Shown: in pieces, positions 17,629 to 25,333 of the stretch | How the letters are laid out: each line of letters starts with the position of its first letter | Numbering within the stretch: the stretch's first letter is position 1 | NCBI RefSeq assembly: GCF_030409605.1 | Contig: NZ_JAUFQG010000004.1 | Span: 1,054,001 to 1,118,000 of the forward strand | From: Simiduia curdlanivorans | GTDB taxonomy: Bacteria > Pseudomonadota > Gammaproteobacteria > Pseudomonadales > Cellvibrionaceae | Length of the DNA: 64,000 nucleotides | Direction: 5' to 3' | Translations under genes and position numbers: made by a program | Notes under the pieces: model-generated | Databases searched by the model: none | Told to the model about the DNA's origin: nothing | What the model saw: only the letters and a program-made list of their open reading frames with translations

Positions 17629-19110
17629 TTATTCGTTGGTCTCCGGAGTGGTTTTTAACGCTAAAAAGCCCCTGAGTTTATGGGCGAAGTGATCTGCGCC
17701 TAGGGTTAGCAGGCTAGAGACGGCAATCAGTATCCACGCCACGTCAAAGCGCAGGGCCTCGAAGGCCGAATCGATATAAAAGCCAAGGGTTGGGATGCCC
17801 AAAATACCCAGCATCGCCGTTTCCCGGATGATGATTTCCCAGCGGTAGAGTAGATAGGCGAGAAAGGAGCGGTAGAGCGACGGAACCACGTAAAAACAAA
17901 AGCGGCTGAAGGTATTGGTGTCAAAACTGGCGGCCGGCAAACCCGAGCTGTGCTGGCCGAGTAAGTGGGCAATGATGGCGCCGTTGTGCAACCCCATGGC
18001 CAGTATGGCCGGTAGCATCGAGGGCCCAAGTAAGAGCAGGCCCAAAAAATTCAACAGGTATTCGGGCAGCGTGCGCAGCAAAATTAACCAGGCATCGCCT
18101 ACTCGACGCAGGCCCGGCCGCAGAAAAAGCGGCGAATTTAACGGCAGCCAAAGCAGGCTCAGGATGCCGGTTAGCAGCAAGACAATTTGCGCCAGCAATA
18201 CGGTGTTAAACAGCCCCGGTAAAATTTGTTGGGCGGAAATCTTCAGCCACCATTGCAGCGATTGCGCGGGCGACAATTCATAGCGCCAAGGGGTTGGCAG
18301 CAAATCTCCTAAGAACTGTTGCGCCATGCGCACATCCCAATGGAATTCGATCGGCACCAAGTAAAACAACGCTGGAATGGCGAATAAAAGCATTAGCGGC
18401 TTTAACCAAAAGCGCAGGCTCACTACCAAGCAAATTAGCGCGTAAATTAGCGCGCTGGCGTGGCTATAGTTACCTTGGCGCAGCGCCGTTTCGAGCAAAA
18501 AGCCGAGTGTGGGCAGCCCGATAAACCCGAGCACGATGGATGAGCGCAGTGCGCACTCCAACCGATAGCTGGTGTAGTGGCGCATGGGCGCCCACACCAA
18601 CGGCAACTTGGTAAATAAAAAATGGCTGAAACTTTGTTGCGCCGTGAGTGCGCAGGCGAGCGCGGGTTTGGGATCAATTTCTTCGAGTTGCTCGCCATAA
18701 ATTTTCGTCAGCGTGCCGGTATAGGGCAACACTAGGGCGAGCAAACCCGCTAGCGATGTTAAACCGAAAATTTGAATGAATAGCAGCGCCCAAAAAACTT
18801 CGTGAATAGAGCGTAGAAACGCCGCCATTAAACGAATGGCTTTTTTTCGATACCAAAGTGCGAGGGTAAAACCGGCCATGGCCGCAAGGGTAATACCTTG
18901 CACGGCGAAGGCGAGGGTGTTGAGCAGCGCCTGAAAAAACCTTGGCCAGTGTTGAACACTCGGGCTGATAAATCCCCGAGCCATAGCGCCCACTTCATGC
19001 CAAGGATTAACATGGGTGATATCAATATCGGCAAAGGCTAAACACACCAAGCCGATCAGCGCGAAGTATAAGCTGACCTGTCTTAAGCTGCGTGCCGCGG
19101 GCGCCGTCAT
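17629..19110 (-). CDS. Fused double ABC permease, PhnE type (putative selenium-oxyanion transporter)
   Basis: 493 residues, about twice the normal PhnE size. Two homologous halves are visible because each carries the same permease loop: VLGFIGLPTLGFLLETAL near residue 200 and MLGILGIPTLGFYIDSAF near residue 440, both within strings of transmembrane helices. This is a tandem fusion of two permease domains. It starts one base after the ATPase gene stop. With the neighbouring PhnC/PhnD-like genes and selD/mnmH, it is best read as a selenium-compound importer rather than a phosphonate one; that is inference from context. Confidence 0.85.
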   Translation of the reverse strand: MTAPAARSLRQVSLYFALIGLVCLAFADIDITHVNPWHEVGAMARGFISPSVQHWPRFFQALLNTLAFAVQGITLAAMAGFTLALWYRKKAIRLMAAFLRSIHEVFWALLFIQIFGLTSLAGLLALVLPYTGTLTKIYGEQLEEIDPKPALACALTAQQSFSHFLFTKLPLVWAPMRHYTSYRLECALRSSIVLGFIGLPTLGFLLETALRQGNYSHASALIYALICLVVSLRFWLKPLMLLFAIPALFYLVPIEFHWDVRMAQQFLGDLLPTPWRYELSPAQSLQWWLKISAQQILPGLFNTVLLAQIVLLLTGILSLLWLPLNSPLFLRPGLRRVGDAWLILLRTLPEYLLNFLGLLLLGPSMLPAILAMGLHNGAIIAHLLGQHSSGLPAASFDTNTFSRFCFYVVPSLYRSFLAYLLYRWEIIIRETAMLGILGIPTLGFYIDSAFEALRFDVAWILIAVSSLLTLGADHFAHKLRGFLALKTTPETNE

Positions 19111-19111
19111 G

Positions 19112-19780
19112 TTATTGATAAAGCTGTGTTAGATCTTGCAGCTGCAAAGATTTACTCGCCGCGTCGAGCACAATTTTTCCATCGGCTAAACCGATAACCC
19201 GATCGCACAAACTAAGCGCCAGCTCTACGTGGTGTAAGGCGATAACGCTGGTATCGTGTTGCGCTAAAAAAGACGTTAACAGCAAGCGCCCCTGTTCGGC
19301 ATCGAGTGCCGATACCGGTTCGTCGGCCAGCAGAGCGCGCCGGCGTTGATACAGGGCCCGGCCTATGCCAACCCGCTGTTGTTGCCCGCCGGATAACTCG
19401 CCGGCCTTTTGCCAAAGCTGTTGTTGCAACTGCAGTTGGCTGGCAATGGCGCCTATCTCTTGTTGCACTATCGCGCTGGGGAAAAACAGATTGCGTAAAT
19501 TGGTTAGGTTGCTGTGCCGCGTTAAGCCGCCGGCATAGATGTTGTGAAACAAGCTGAGTTGTGCCACCAAGGCGGGTTGTTGCGGGCACCAGGCACATTG
19601 GTTAAGTAGCTGCTCGCGCAGGTAACCGAGCAAGGTGCTTTTGCCGCTGCCGCTCTTGCCCAGCAGCGCAACGCGCTCGCCCTGACGAATACTCAAGGAA
19701 ATATCCTCGAGTACCGTCAGTGGCTCGGCGCTATTGCCATAGCGCAGCCTGGCACCTTGGCACTTGAAAAAAACGCTCAC
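19112..19780 (-). CDS. ABC transporter ATPase, PhnC-like (putative selenium-oxyanion transporter)
   Basis: 222 residues with Walker A GKSGSGKST (41-49), signature LSGGQQQRVGIGRAL (from about residue 129) and Walker B LLADEPVSALD (from about residue 150). Short for the family but complete. Genes for the binding protein and permease abut it within four bases, so the three form one transport unit. Confidence 0.92.
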   Translation of the reverse strand: MSVFFKCQGARLRYGNSAEPLTVLEDISLSIRQGERVALLGKSGSGKSTLLGYLREQLLNQCAWCPQQPALVAQLSLFHNIYAGGLTRHSNLTNLRNLFFPSAIVQQEIGAIASQLQLQQQLWQKAGELSGGQQQRVGIGRALYQRRRALLADEPVSALDAEQGRLLLTSFLAQHDTSVIALHHVELALSLCDRVIGLADGKIVLDAASKSLQLQDLTQLYQ

Positions 19781-19784
19781 AGTG

Positions 19785-20654
19785 TTACCAGTCGTTCATC
19801 AAATCCAGCGCTTTTGCCGTGGTTTCGATGGGCTGATAAAAATCGTTATTGGTGGGCACAAATTTTGTGCGCGGAAAACTGTTTAACAATTTTTCATCGC
19901 TCAAGGTTAGCAGCGCCTGACTGAGCTTGGCGCTAAAACCTTGGCCATACTGCGCGTCCACGTCGCCGCGCAGGCTCCATTGGTAATCTGGGTAGGTGGG
20001 GGTGGTCCAAATAACCTGTACTTGTTGGGTGTCGACTTCGCCATTGGCCAGCGCTTGATCCCAAACAGAATAATTCAACGCGCCCACTTGGTAAGCGCCC
20101 GATTGCACCAGCGCTAGCGTGCGCGAGTGATCACCGCTGAAACCGACGCGGGAAAAAATCGCCTCCGGTGCCGCAGAAAACGCTTCGCGCAAATAAAACT
20201 CCGGCATTAACCGGCCAGAGGTGGAGCCTTTAGAGCCGAAGGTAAAGGTTTTGCCTTTCAACGCCGGGCTTAAGGTGTCACTGGCAGATAGGCCGGCGCT
20301 TTGGTGGGCAATAAAATAGGTTTTGAAAAATTGATCTTCATAACCTTGCGCGATAGCGACAGAGCCGGGTACCAAGGCTCTAGCTTGAACGCCAGACAAG
20401 CCACCAAACCAAGCCAATTGCACTTGATTGTTACGGAAGGCGGTAATGGCCGCTGGGTAGCTTTTCACCGGAATGTATTTTACCTCTACACCTAATTCGG
20501 CACTGAGATATTTCGCCATTTCGCCAAAGCGCTCAATGAGTTGGCTTTCGTTTTGATCGGGAATAGCAGTAAAGGTAAAAACAGGCTGGGTTTTCTCGGC
20601 AGCGGAGAGGCCAAGAGAAACGAGCAGCGCTGCTAAAGCAGTCAATAACCGCAC
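19785..20654 (-). CDS. Periplasmic binding protein, PhnD/selenate-transporter type
   Basis: 289 residues with a signal peptide (cleavage near LSAAE) and the PhnD-type ligand-binding pattern AIPDQNESQLIERF, NQVQLAWFGGLSGVQAR, FGSKGSTSGRLMPEFYL and GALNYSVWDQAL. NCBI recognises a clade of this superfamily (putative selenate ABC transporter periplasmic protein) that occurs beside selD/mnmH; the context here fits that clade exactly. The ligand is still inferred. It is followed closely by the ATPase gene and preceded by mnmH, 47 bp upstream. Confidence 0.88.
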   Translation of the reverse strand: MRLLTALAALLVSLGLSAAEKTQPVFTFTAIPDQNESQLIERFGEMAKYLSAELGVEVKYIPVKSYPAAITAFRNNQVQLAWFGGLSGVQARALVPGSVAIAQGYEDQFFKTYFIAHQSAGLSASDTLSPALKGKTFTFGSKGSTSGRLMPEFYLREAFSAAPEAIFSRVGFSGDHSRTLALVQSGAYQVGALNYSVWDQALANGEVDTQQVQVIWTTPTYPDYQWSLRGDVDAQYGQGFSAKLSQALLTLSDEKLLNSFPRTKFVPTNNDFYQPIETTAKALDLMNDW

Positions 20655-20701
20655 GGTACTTCTCCTTAGTTGGGGATAAAACTTTTTTTGTTAAATACAA
20701 T

Positions 20702-21835
20702 TTAACTATTCAGTAACGGGTGATTCTCCAATTGGATGAATTCGTTGGCCCACTCGATATACTCTTTGGCCGGGCCACGGAAAATTTCTCGGCCCTGGCG
20801 CAAGCCCTTTTGATAATCGTACATAGGGTCGTAATAATCCACCAGCAAGGTTTCAATGCCGGGCCTGAAGCCGTCGGTATCACCGGTGCGGAAAAACAAC
20901 GCGAGGGCCGCGCTAAATTGGCTAAACAGTAGATCGAACTTGTCGCCGCCAAGGCGCTTGCGAATGCGCGACAAATTATCGAGTACCTGAGCCCGAAAAG
21001 CCTGTTCGGCCAGCGCCGCGTCTTGGTCAAAAAAAGCAAGATACTTTGGCCAGGCCTCGGTTACATAATCGGCCAGCGCAATATCAATGCGCTCGTCAAT
21101 GGGCGTTTCCAGTATCGCTAGAGGCGATTGCTGCATGCGCGCTTTCAGGTTTAATGGCAGCGAAATACGGCCGATGAGTTTGCCTTCATCTTCAACGAAG
21201 ACGGCCTGCTTGTGGTTCCAGTTGAGCAATTTCATTAGGCCGATGCTGACCTGGTTTTCAAAATCAATTTGGCTGGGTTGGTCGTCCACTTGGCGGCCGA
21301 AGGCGCTGCCGCGATGATTCGCCAACGCCTCTAAATCGAGTTGGCGCTGCAAGTGCGAGAGCAGCAAGGTTTTGCCGCTGCCGGTGCGGCCGCTGACTAA
21401 CACCAAAGGCGCAATGGCTGTGTTGGTTTCTAACTCGTCGATCAGGAAGCGACGCATGGCTTTGTAGCCACCCACCACCAGTGGATAGTCTAATCCAGCT
21501 TCCTTGAGCAGCTGCTGTGAGAGTCGCGAGCGCAAGCCGCCGCGAAAACAGTAGAGAAAGCCGCTGGGGTGAGCTTGTGCGTGTGCTAACCAAGCCGCTT
21601 GGCGTGCGGCTTTTATCTCTGGTGTGGCAATTTGCCAGCCGAGGGCGATAGCCGCATCTTGGCCCTGCTCTTTATAGCGGGTGCCCACATCGGCGCGCTG
21701 GTTGTTGTCCAGCAGGGGGATATTAACCGAGCTAGGAAAGGCCCCGCGGTCAAATTCAACCGGCGCACGCACGTCCATCAAGGGCAGATCCTCGAGGAAT
21801 AGACGGCGATAATCGTCGGTATTGGGGCGCGTCAT
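20702..21835 (-). CDS. mnmH: tRNA 2-selenouridine synthase
   Basis: MnmH (SelU, YbbB) replaces sulfur with selenium in 2-thiouridine at the tRNA wobble position, using selenophosphate from SelD. The N-terminal rhodanese domain has the catalytic Cys96 in FLYCFRGGLRSR, and a P-loop GRTGSGKT is at residues 149-156. The 377-residue length is slightly longer than E. coli YbbB (364). It is the first gene of the minus-strand cluster ending at selD, so selenium import, activation and use are encoded together. Confidence 0.96.
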   Translation of the reverse strand: MTRPNTDDYRRLFLEDLPLMDVRAPVEFDRGAFPSSVNIPLLDNNQRADVGTRYKEQGQDAAIALGWQIATPEIKAARQAAWLAHAQAHPSGFLYCFRGGLRSRLSQQLLKEAGLDYPLVVGGYKAMRRFLIDELETNTAIAPLVLVSGRTGSGKTLLLSHLQRQLDLEALANHRGSAFGRQVDDQPSQIDFENQVSIGLMKLLNWNHKQAVFVEDEGKLIGRISLPLNLKARMQQSPLAILETPIDERIDIALADYVTEAWPKYLAFFDQDAALAEQAFRAQVLDNLSRIRKRLGGDKFDLLFSQFSAALALFFRTGDTDGFRPGIETLLVDYYDPMYDYQKGLRQGREIFRGPAKEYIEWANEFIQLENHPLLNS

Positions 21836-22045
21836 AGCATGGGTCGGCAGTATATTAGGCGGCTGAGTTTACTGAATCGAACTGTCCAGCACCAGCACAC
21901 TGCGAAAACGCGGCAGCGCTGGTACAATGCGCTCGCCCAAAAAAAAGGGCAGTTTGCATGGGCGAGACGTGTAAACCCGATACAAGCTCCGCTAGAGGGC
22001 GTCATTTTTCACAGGAATGAGTCGCAAGGCTCGCAGGAGTAAGTC

Positions 22046-24661
22046 ATGAGCGCGCTGCGCAATCAGGTAAAGGCACTGGGCACCCTATTGGGGCAAACCA
22101 TTGCTGAAGACAAAGGGCCAGAGTGTTTAGCTCTCATTGAATCTATCCGCTTGCAAGGCAAGGCGATCGACGGTGGCGATCAAAAAGCGCTGCTGTCGTT
22201 GATGGGAAAAATTTCCGAAGGCGATGATGAAACGCTGCTAACCATCGCGCGCGCCTTTAGCCAGTTTCTCAACATGGCCAATATTGCCGAACAAATTTAC
22301 ACAGTGTCGGATGAGGCGCAGAGCCTCATTGACAGGCCCGATCCTTTCGCCAGCTTGCAAGCGCAGTTCGACGCCAAGCACTGGCATAAATCAGATTTCG
22401 CCAAGGCCATGGCGAGCTTGCATATCGACCTAGTGCTCACCGCGCACCCAACGGAAGTGACACGCCGCACCCTCATTCACAAATACCGGGAAATTGAAGC
22501 CCAGCTGCGCCGTGGCGCCGATGCCGATAATGAGCGCATTCAAGAGCTGATGGCGCAAGACTGGCACACCAACTCTATTCGCCGCATTCGCCCCACCCCG
22601 GTGGACGAAGCCTCTTGGGGTTTGGCGGTAATCGAAGATTCGCTCTGGACTGCATTGCCACTGTTCATGCGCCAGCTCGACCAACATGCGCAGGCTATCA
22701 CCGGCGAGCCATTACCTTTGGCCACCGCGCCGGTGCGCATGAGCTCATGGATGGGCGGCGATAGAGACGGCAACCCCTTTGTGACCGCCAAGCTCACCCG
22801 CGAAGTGATTGCCATGTCGCGCGCCAAAGCGGCTGAGCTGTACGGCAAAGATTTAGAGCAGCTGTCCATGGAATTATCCATGATGGACGCGAGCCCCGGT
22901 TTGATTGCCGCGCTGCCTGAAGAACATAAAAATTCCGAGCAACCCTATCGCGAATTAATTCGCCCGCTGCGCAAATTATTGGCTGTTACCCGCGAGCAAA
23001 TGGAAGCGCAGGCGCGCACCGGCAAAGCGACCAACACGCAGGTACCGTTGCTTGAAAACGCGCAGGAACTTATTGCGCCGCTGCATTTGTGTTACCACAG
23101 TTTGATGGAATGCAATCTCGCCAGCATCGCGCGCGGTAATTTGCTCGACGTGATTCGCCGCATTCAATGTTTTGGTGTGGGTCTGATTCGCTTAGACATT
23201 CGCCAGCACTCAGAGCGCCATAACGATGTGCTATCAGAGCTAACGCAATTCTTGGGCTTGGGCGACTACTTAAATTGGAGCGAGGCCGAGCGTCAAACTT
23301 TCTTGCGCGCAGAATTAGATAATCGTCGACCACTGGTGCCGGCCGATTGGGCGCCGAGTTCCGATGTGGCCGAAGTGTTGGATACCATTTCCGTCATCGC
23401 GCAAACGCCGGCAGAAATGATGGGCATTTACATCATCTCCATGGCCAGCCAGCCGTCTGATGTACTATTGGTGCAACTGCTGCAAAAAGCTTGCGGCATT
23501 CGCGCGCCGCTGCCGGTGGCGCCATTATTTGAAACCCTCGAAGATTTGGATAACGCCGAGCAAGTCATGACCGACTTGCTGGCCATGCCCGGTTACAAAG
23601 AGCGCAGCAAAGGCCATCAATATGTGATGATTGGCTATTCAGATTCGGCCAAAGATGCCGGCGTGTTAGCCGCCTCTTGGGCGCAATATCGTGCGCAAGA
23701 TGCGTTAATTAAATTGCACCAACGGGAAGATTTAAAACTCACCTTGTTCCATGGTCGCGGCGGCGCTATCGGCCGTGGCGGCGGCCCGGCACACGGCGCG
23801 ATTTTATCCCAGCCACCGGGTTCGGTGACTGGTGGTTTGCGTGTTACCGAACAGGGCGAAACTATTCGCTATAAATTTGGTATGCCGAAACTTGCGGTGC
23901 GCAGTCTATCGCTCTACGCCAGCGCCATTCTCGAAGCCTTATTGGCGCCGCCACCAGAGCCAAAACCCGAGTGGCGCGATTTGATGGACAGCATGTCGGA
24001 AAAAGCCTGCAAAACTTACCGCAGTTATGTGCGCGAGCAGCCAGACTTTGTGCGTTATTTCCGCCAGGGCACACCCGAGCAAGAACTGGCGCAATTGCCC
24101 TTGGGCAGCCGCCCGGCGAAACGCAAATCCACCGGCGGCATCGAATCTCTGCGCGCCATCCCGTGGATTTTCGCCTGGACCCAAAACCGCCTCATGCTGC
24201 CAAGCTGGTTAGGTTTTGGCACCGCCTTGGAAGACGCATTGCAACATAACGCCGAGCCACTGCTGAAAGATATGCAAGCGCATTGGCCCTTCTTCCGCTC
24301 GCGTTTAGCGATGATGGAAATGGTGTACAGCAAATCTAATGCAAAAATCTCCGCACTCTACGATGCCAAGTTAGTTGAAAAAGAACTGATAGGCATGGGT
24401 GAAGATTTGCGCAATTTGTTAACCACGGATATCAGTACGCTACTCAAGTTTTTGGGCCAATCGACGCTGTTAGAAAAAGATGGCTGGGGCCAGCAATCGC
24501 TGGATGTGCGCCAGAGTTATTTAGTGCCTTTGCATTTGCTGCAGATAGAATTGCTCGCGCGGGTGCGCGCCAGTCACGATGAAAATCAGGTCAGCGACTG
24601 CAACAGAGCGCTCATGGTATCCATGACCGGTATTGCGGCTGGTATGCGCAACACGGGTTAA
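22046..24661 (+). CDS. ppc: Phosphoenolpyruvate carboxylase
   Basis: Carboxylates PEP to oxaloacetate, feeding the TCA cycle. Catalytic His134 lies in LTAHPTEVTRRT, and the FHGRGGAIGRGGGPAH loop and the C-terminal GMRNTG (which binds the aspartate effector) are present. 871 residues, close to E. coli (883). GGAG lies before the ATG at 22046. Transcription appears to run into the repeat array at 24713, which supplies terminators. Confidence 0.98.
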   Translation: MSALRNQVKALGTLLGQTIAEDKGPECLALIESIRLQGKAIDGGDQKALLSLMGKISEGDDETLLTIARAFSQFLNMANIAEQIYTVSDEAQSLIDRPDPFASLQAQFDAKHWHKSDFAKAMASLHIDLVLTAHPTEVTRRTLIHKYREIEAQLRRGADADNERIQELMAQDWHTNSIRRIRPTPVDEASWGLAVIEDSLWTALPLFMRQLDQHAQAITGEPLPLATAPVRMSSWMGGDRDGNPFVTAKLTREVIAMSRAKAAELYGKDLEQLSMELSMMDASPGLIAALPEEHKNSEQPYRELIRPLRKLLAVTREQMEAQARTGKATNTQVPLLENAQELIAPLHLCYHSLMECNLASIARGNLLDVIRRIQCFGVGLIRLDIRQHSERHNDVLSELTQFLGLGDYLNWSEAERQTFLRAELDNRRPLVPADWAPSSDVAEVLDTISVIAQTPAEMMGIYIISMASQPSDVLLVQLLQKACGIRAPLPVAPLFETLEDLDNAEQVMTDLLAMPGYKERSKGHQYVMIGYSDSAKDAGVLAASWAQYRAQDALIKLHQREDLKLTLFHGRGGAIGRGGGPAHGAILSQPPGSVTGGLRVTEQGETIRYKFGMPKLAVRSLSLYASAILEALLAPPPEPKPEWRDLMDSMSEKACKTYRSYVREQPDFVRYFRQGTPEQELAQLPLGSRPAKRKSTGGIESLRAIPWIFAWTQNRLMLPSWLGFGTALEDALQHNAEPLLKDMQAHWPFFRSRLAMMEMVYSKSNAKISALYDAKLVEKELIGMGEDLRNLLTTDISTLLKFLGQSTLLEKDGWGQQSLDVRQSYLVPLHLLQIELLARVRASHDENQVSDCNRALMVSMTGIAAGMRNTG

Positions 24662-24678
24662 TCGATTGCAGCTGATGT

Positions 24679-24702
24679 AAAAAAGCCGCGCTAAGTGCGC
24701 GG
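24679..24702 (-). terminator. Inverted copy of the array terminator, facing left
   Basis: On the minus strand this reads CCGCGCACTTAGCGCGG plus a run of T, nearly the same hairpin found at the right end of each 197-bp repeat, but reversed. It can end minus-strand transcripts coming from the gss gene. Its plus-strand side lacks a T tract. Confidence 0.7.
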
Positions 24703-24881
24703 TCAGTCTGTTGAAAAAGGGGTGTTACTTTACGTGAGAGGGCGGGCAATAGGACAAACATTTTGGGGGCGCGTAAATACGTCCCTGTAGCTCGACGGCG
24801 CCGTCCATGGCGCCAACGCCCCAAAATATTCATCCTATTACCCGCCCCGAATTTTCAAACTTTGGGTGCTATACCGAATTT

Positions 24882-24907
24882 AGCCGCGCACTTAGCGCGG
24901 CTTTTTT
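24882..24907 (+). terminator. Rho-independent terminator, repeat unit 1
   Basis: Perfect 8-bp stem AGCCGCGC/GCGCGGCT, 5-base loop and T tract. The first of three copies; probably ends ppc transcripts. Confidence 0.88.
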
Positions 24908-25078
24908 CTGAAAAAGGGGTGTTACTTTACGTGAGCGGGCGGGCAATAGGACAAACATTTCGGGGACACGTAAATACGTCCCTGTAGCTCGACGGCGCCG
25001 TCCATGGCGCCAACGCCCCGAAATATTCATCTTATTACCCGCCCCGAATTTTCAAACTTTGGTTGCTATACCGAATTT

Positions 25079-25104
25079 AGCCGCGCACTTAGCGCGGCTT
25101 TTTT
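25079..25104 (+). terminator. Rho-independent terminator, repeat unit 2
   Basis: Same 8-bp stem, loop and T tract as unit 1, exactly 197 bp further on. Confidence 0.85.
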
Positions 25105-25275
25105 CTGAAAAAGGGGTGTTACTTTACGTGAGCGGGCGGGCAATAGGACAAACATTTCGGGGACGCGTAAATACGTCCCTGTAGCTCGACGGCGCCGTCC
25201 ATGGCGCCAACGCCCCAAAATATTCATCCTATTACCCGCCCCGAATTTTCAAACTTTGGGTGCTATACCGAATTT

Positions 25276-25301
25276 AGCCGCGCACTTAGCGCGGCTTTTT
25301 T
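25276..25301 (+). terminator. Rho-independent terminator, repeat unit 3
   Basis: Same 8-bp stem, loop and T tract as units 1 and 2; the last element before the gss 3' end. Confidence 0.85.
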
Positions 25302-25333
25302 CTGGAAAATTTTTAACTTGAGACGCTTTTCTT

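Larger units (their letters stand above)
24713..25303. repeat. Three tandem 197-bp structured repeats
   Basis: Units 24713-24909, 24910-25106 and 25107-25303 are almost identical, with exactly 197 bp between equivalent bases. Each has a long imperfect inverted repeat (GGCGGGCAATAGGA paired with TCCTATTACCCGCC), two inner hairpins (GGACG..CGTCC and GGCGCC..GGCGCC) and, at its right end, a plus-strand terminator. It fills the space between the convergent ppc and gss genes. Short open frames inside are by-products of the repeats. It resembles intergenic palindromic repeat families seen in marine gammaproteobacteria; family name not recalled. Confidence 0.95.

Noticed and set aside
14784..20654. 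Phosphonate uptake and breakdown operon
   Set aside because: The transporter genes look PhnC/D/E-like, but no phnG-M or phosphonatase genes are present, while mnmH and selD flank them.
24713..25303. CRISPR array or repeated small genes in the 197-bp repeats
   Set aside because: Only three contiguous 197-bp units with no spacers, and the open frames inside are the same repeat read through its hairpins.
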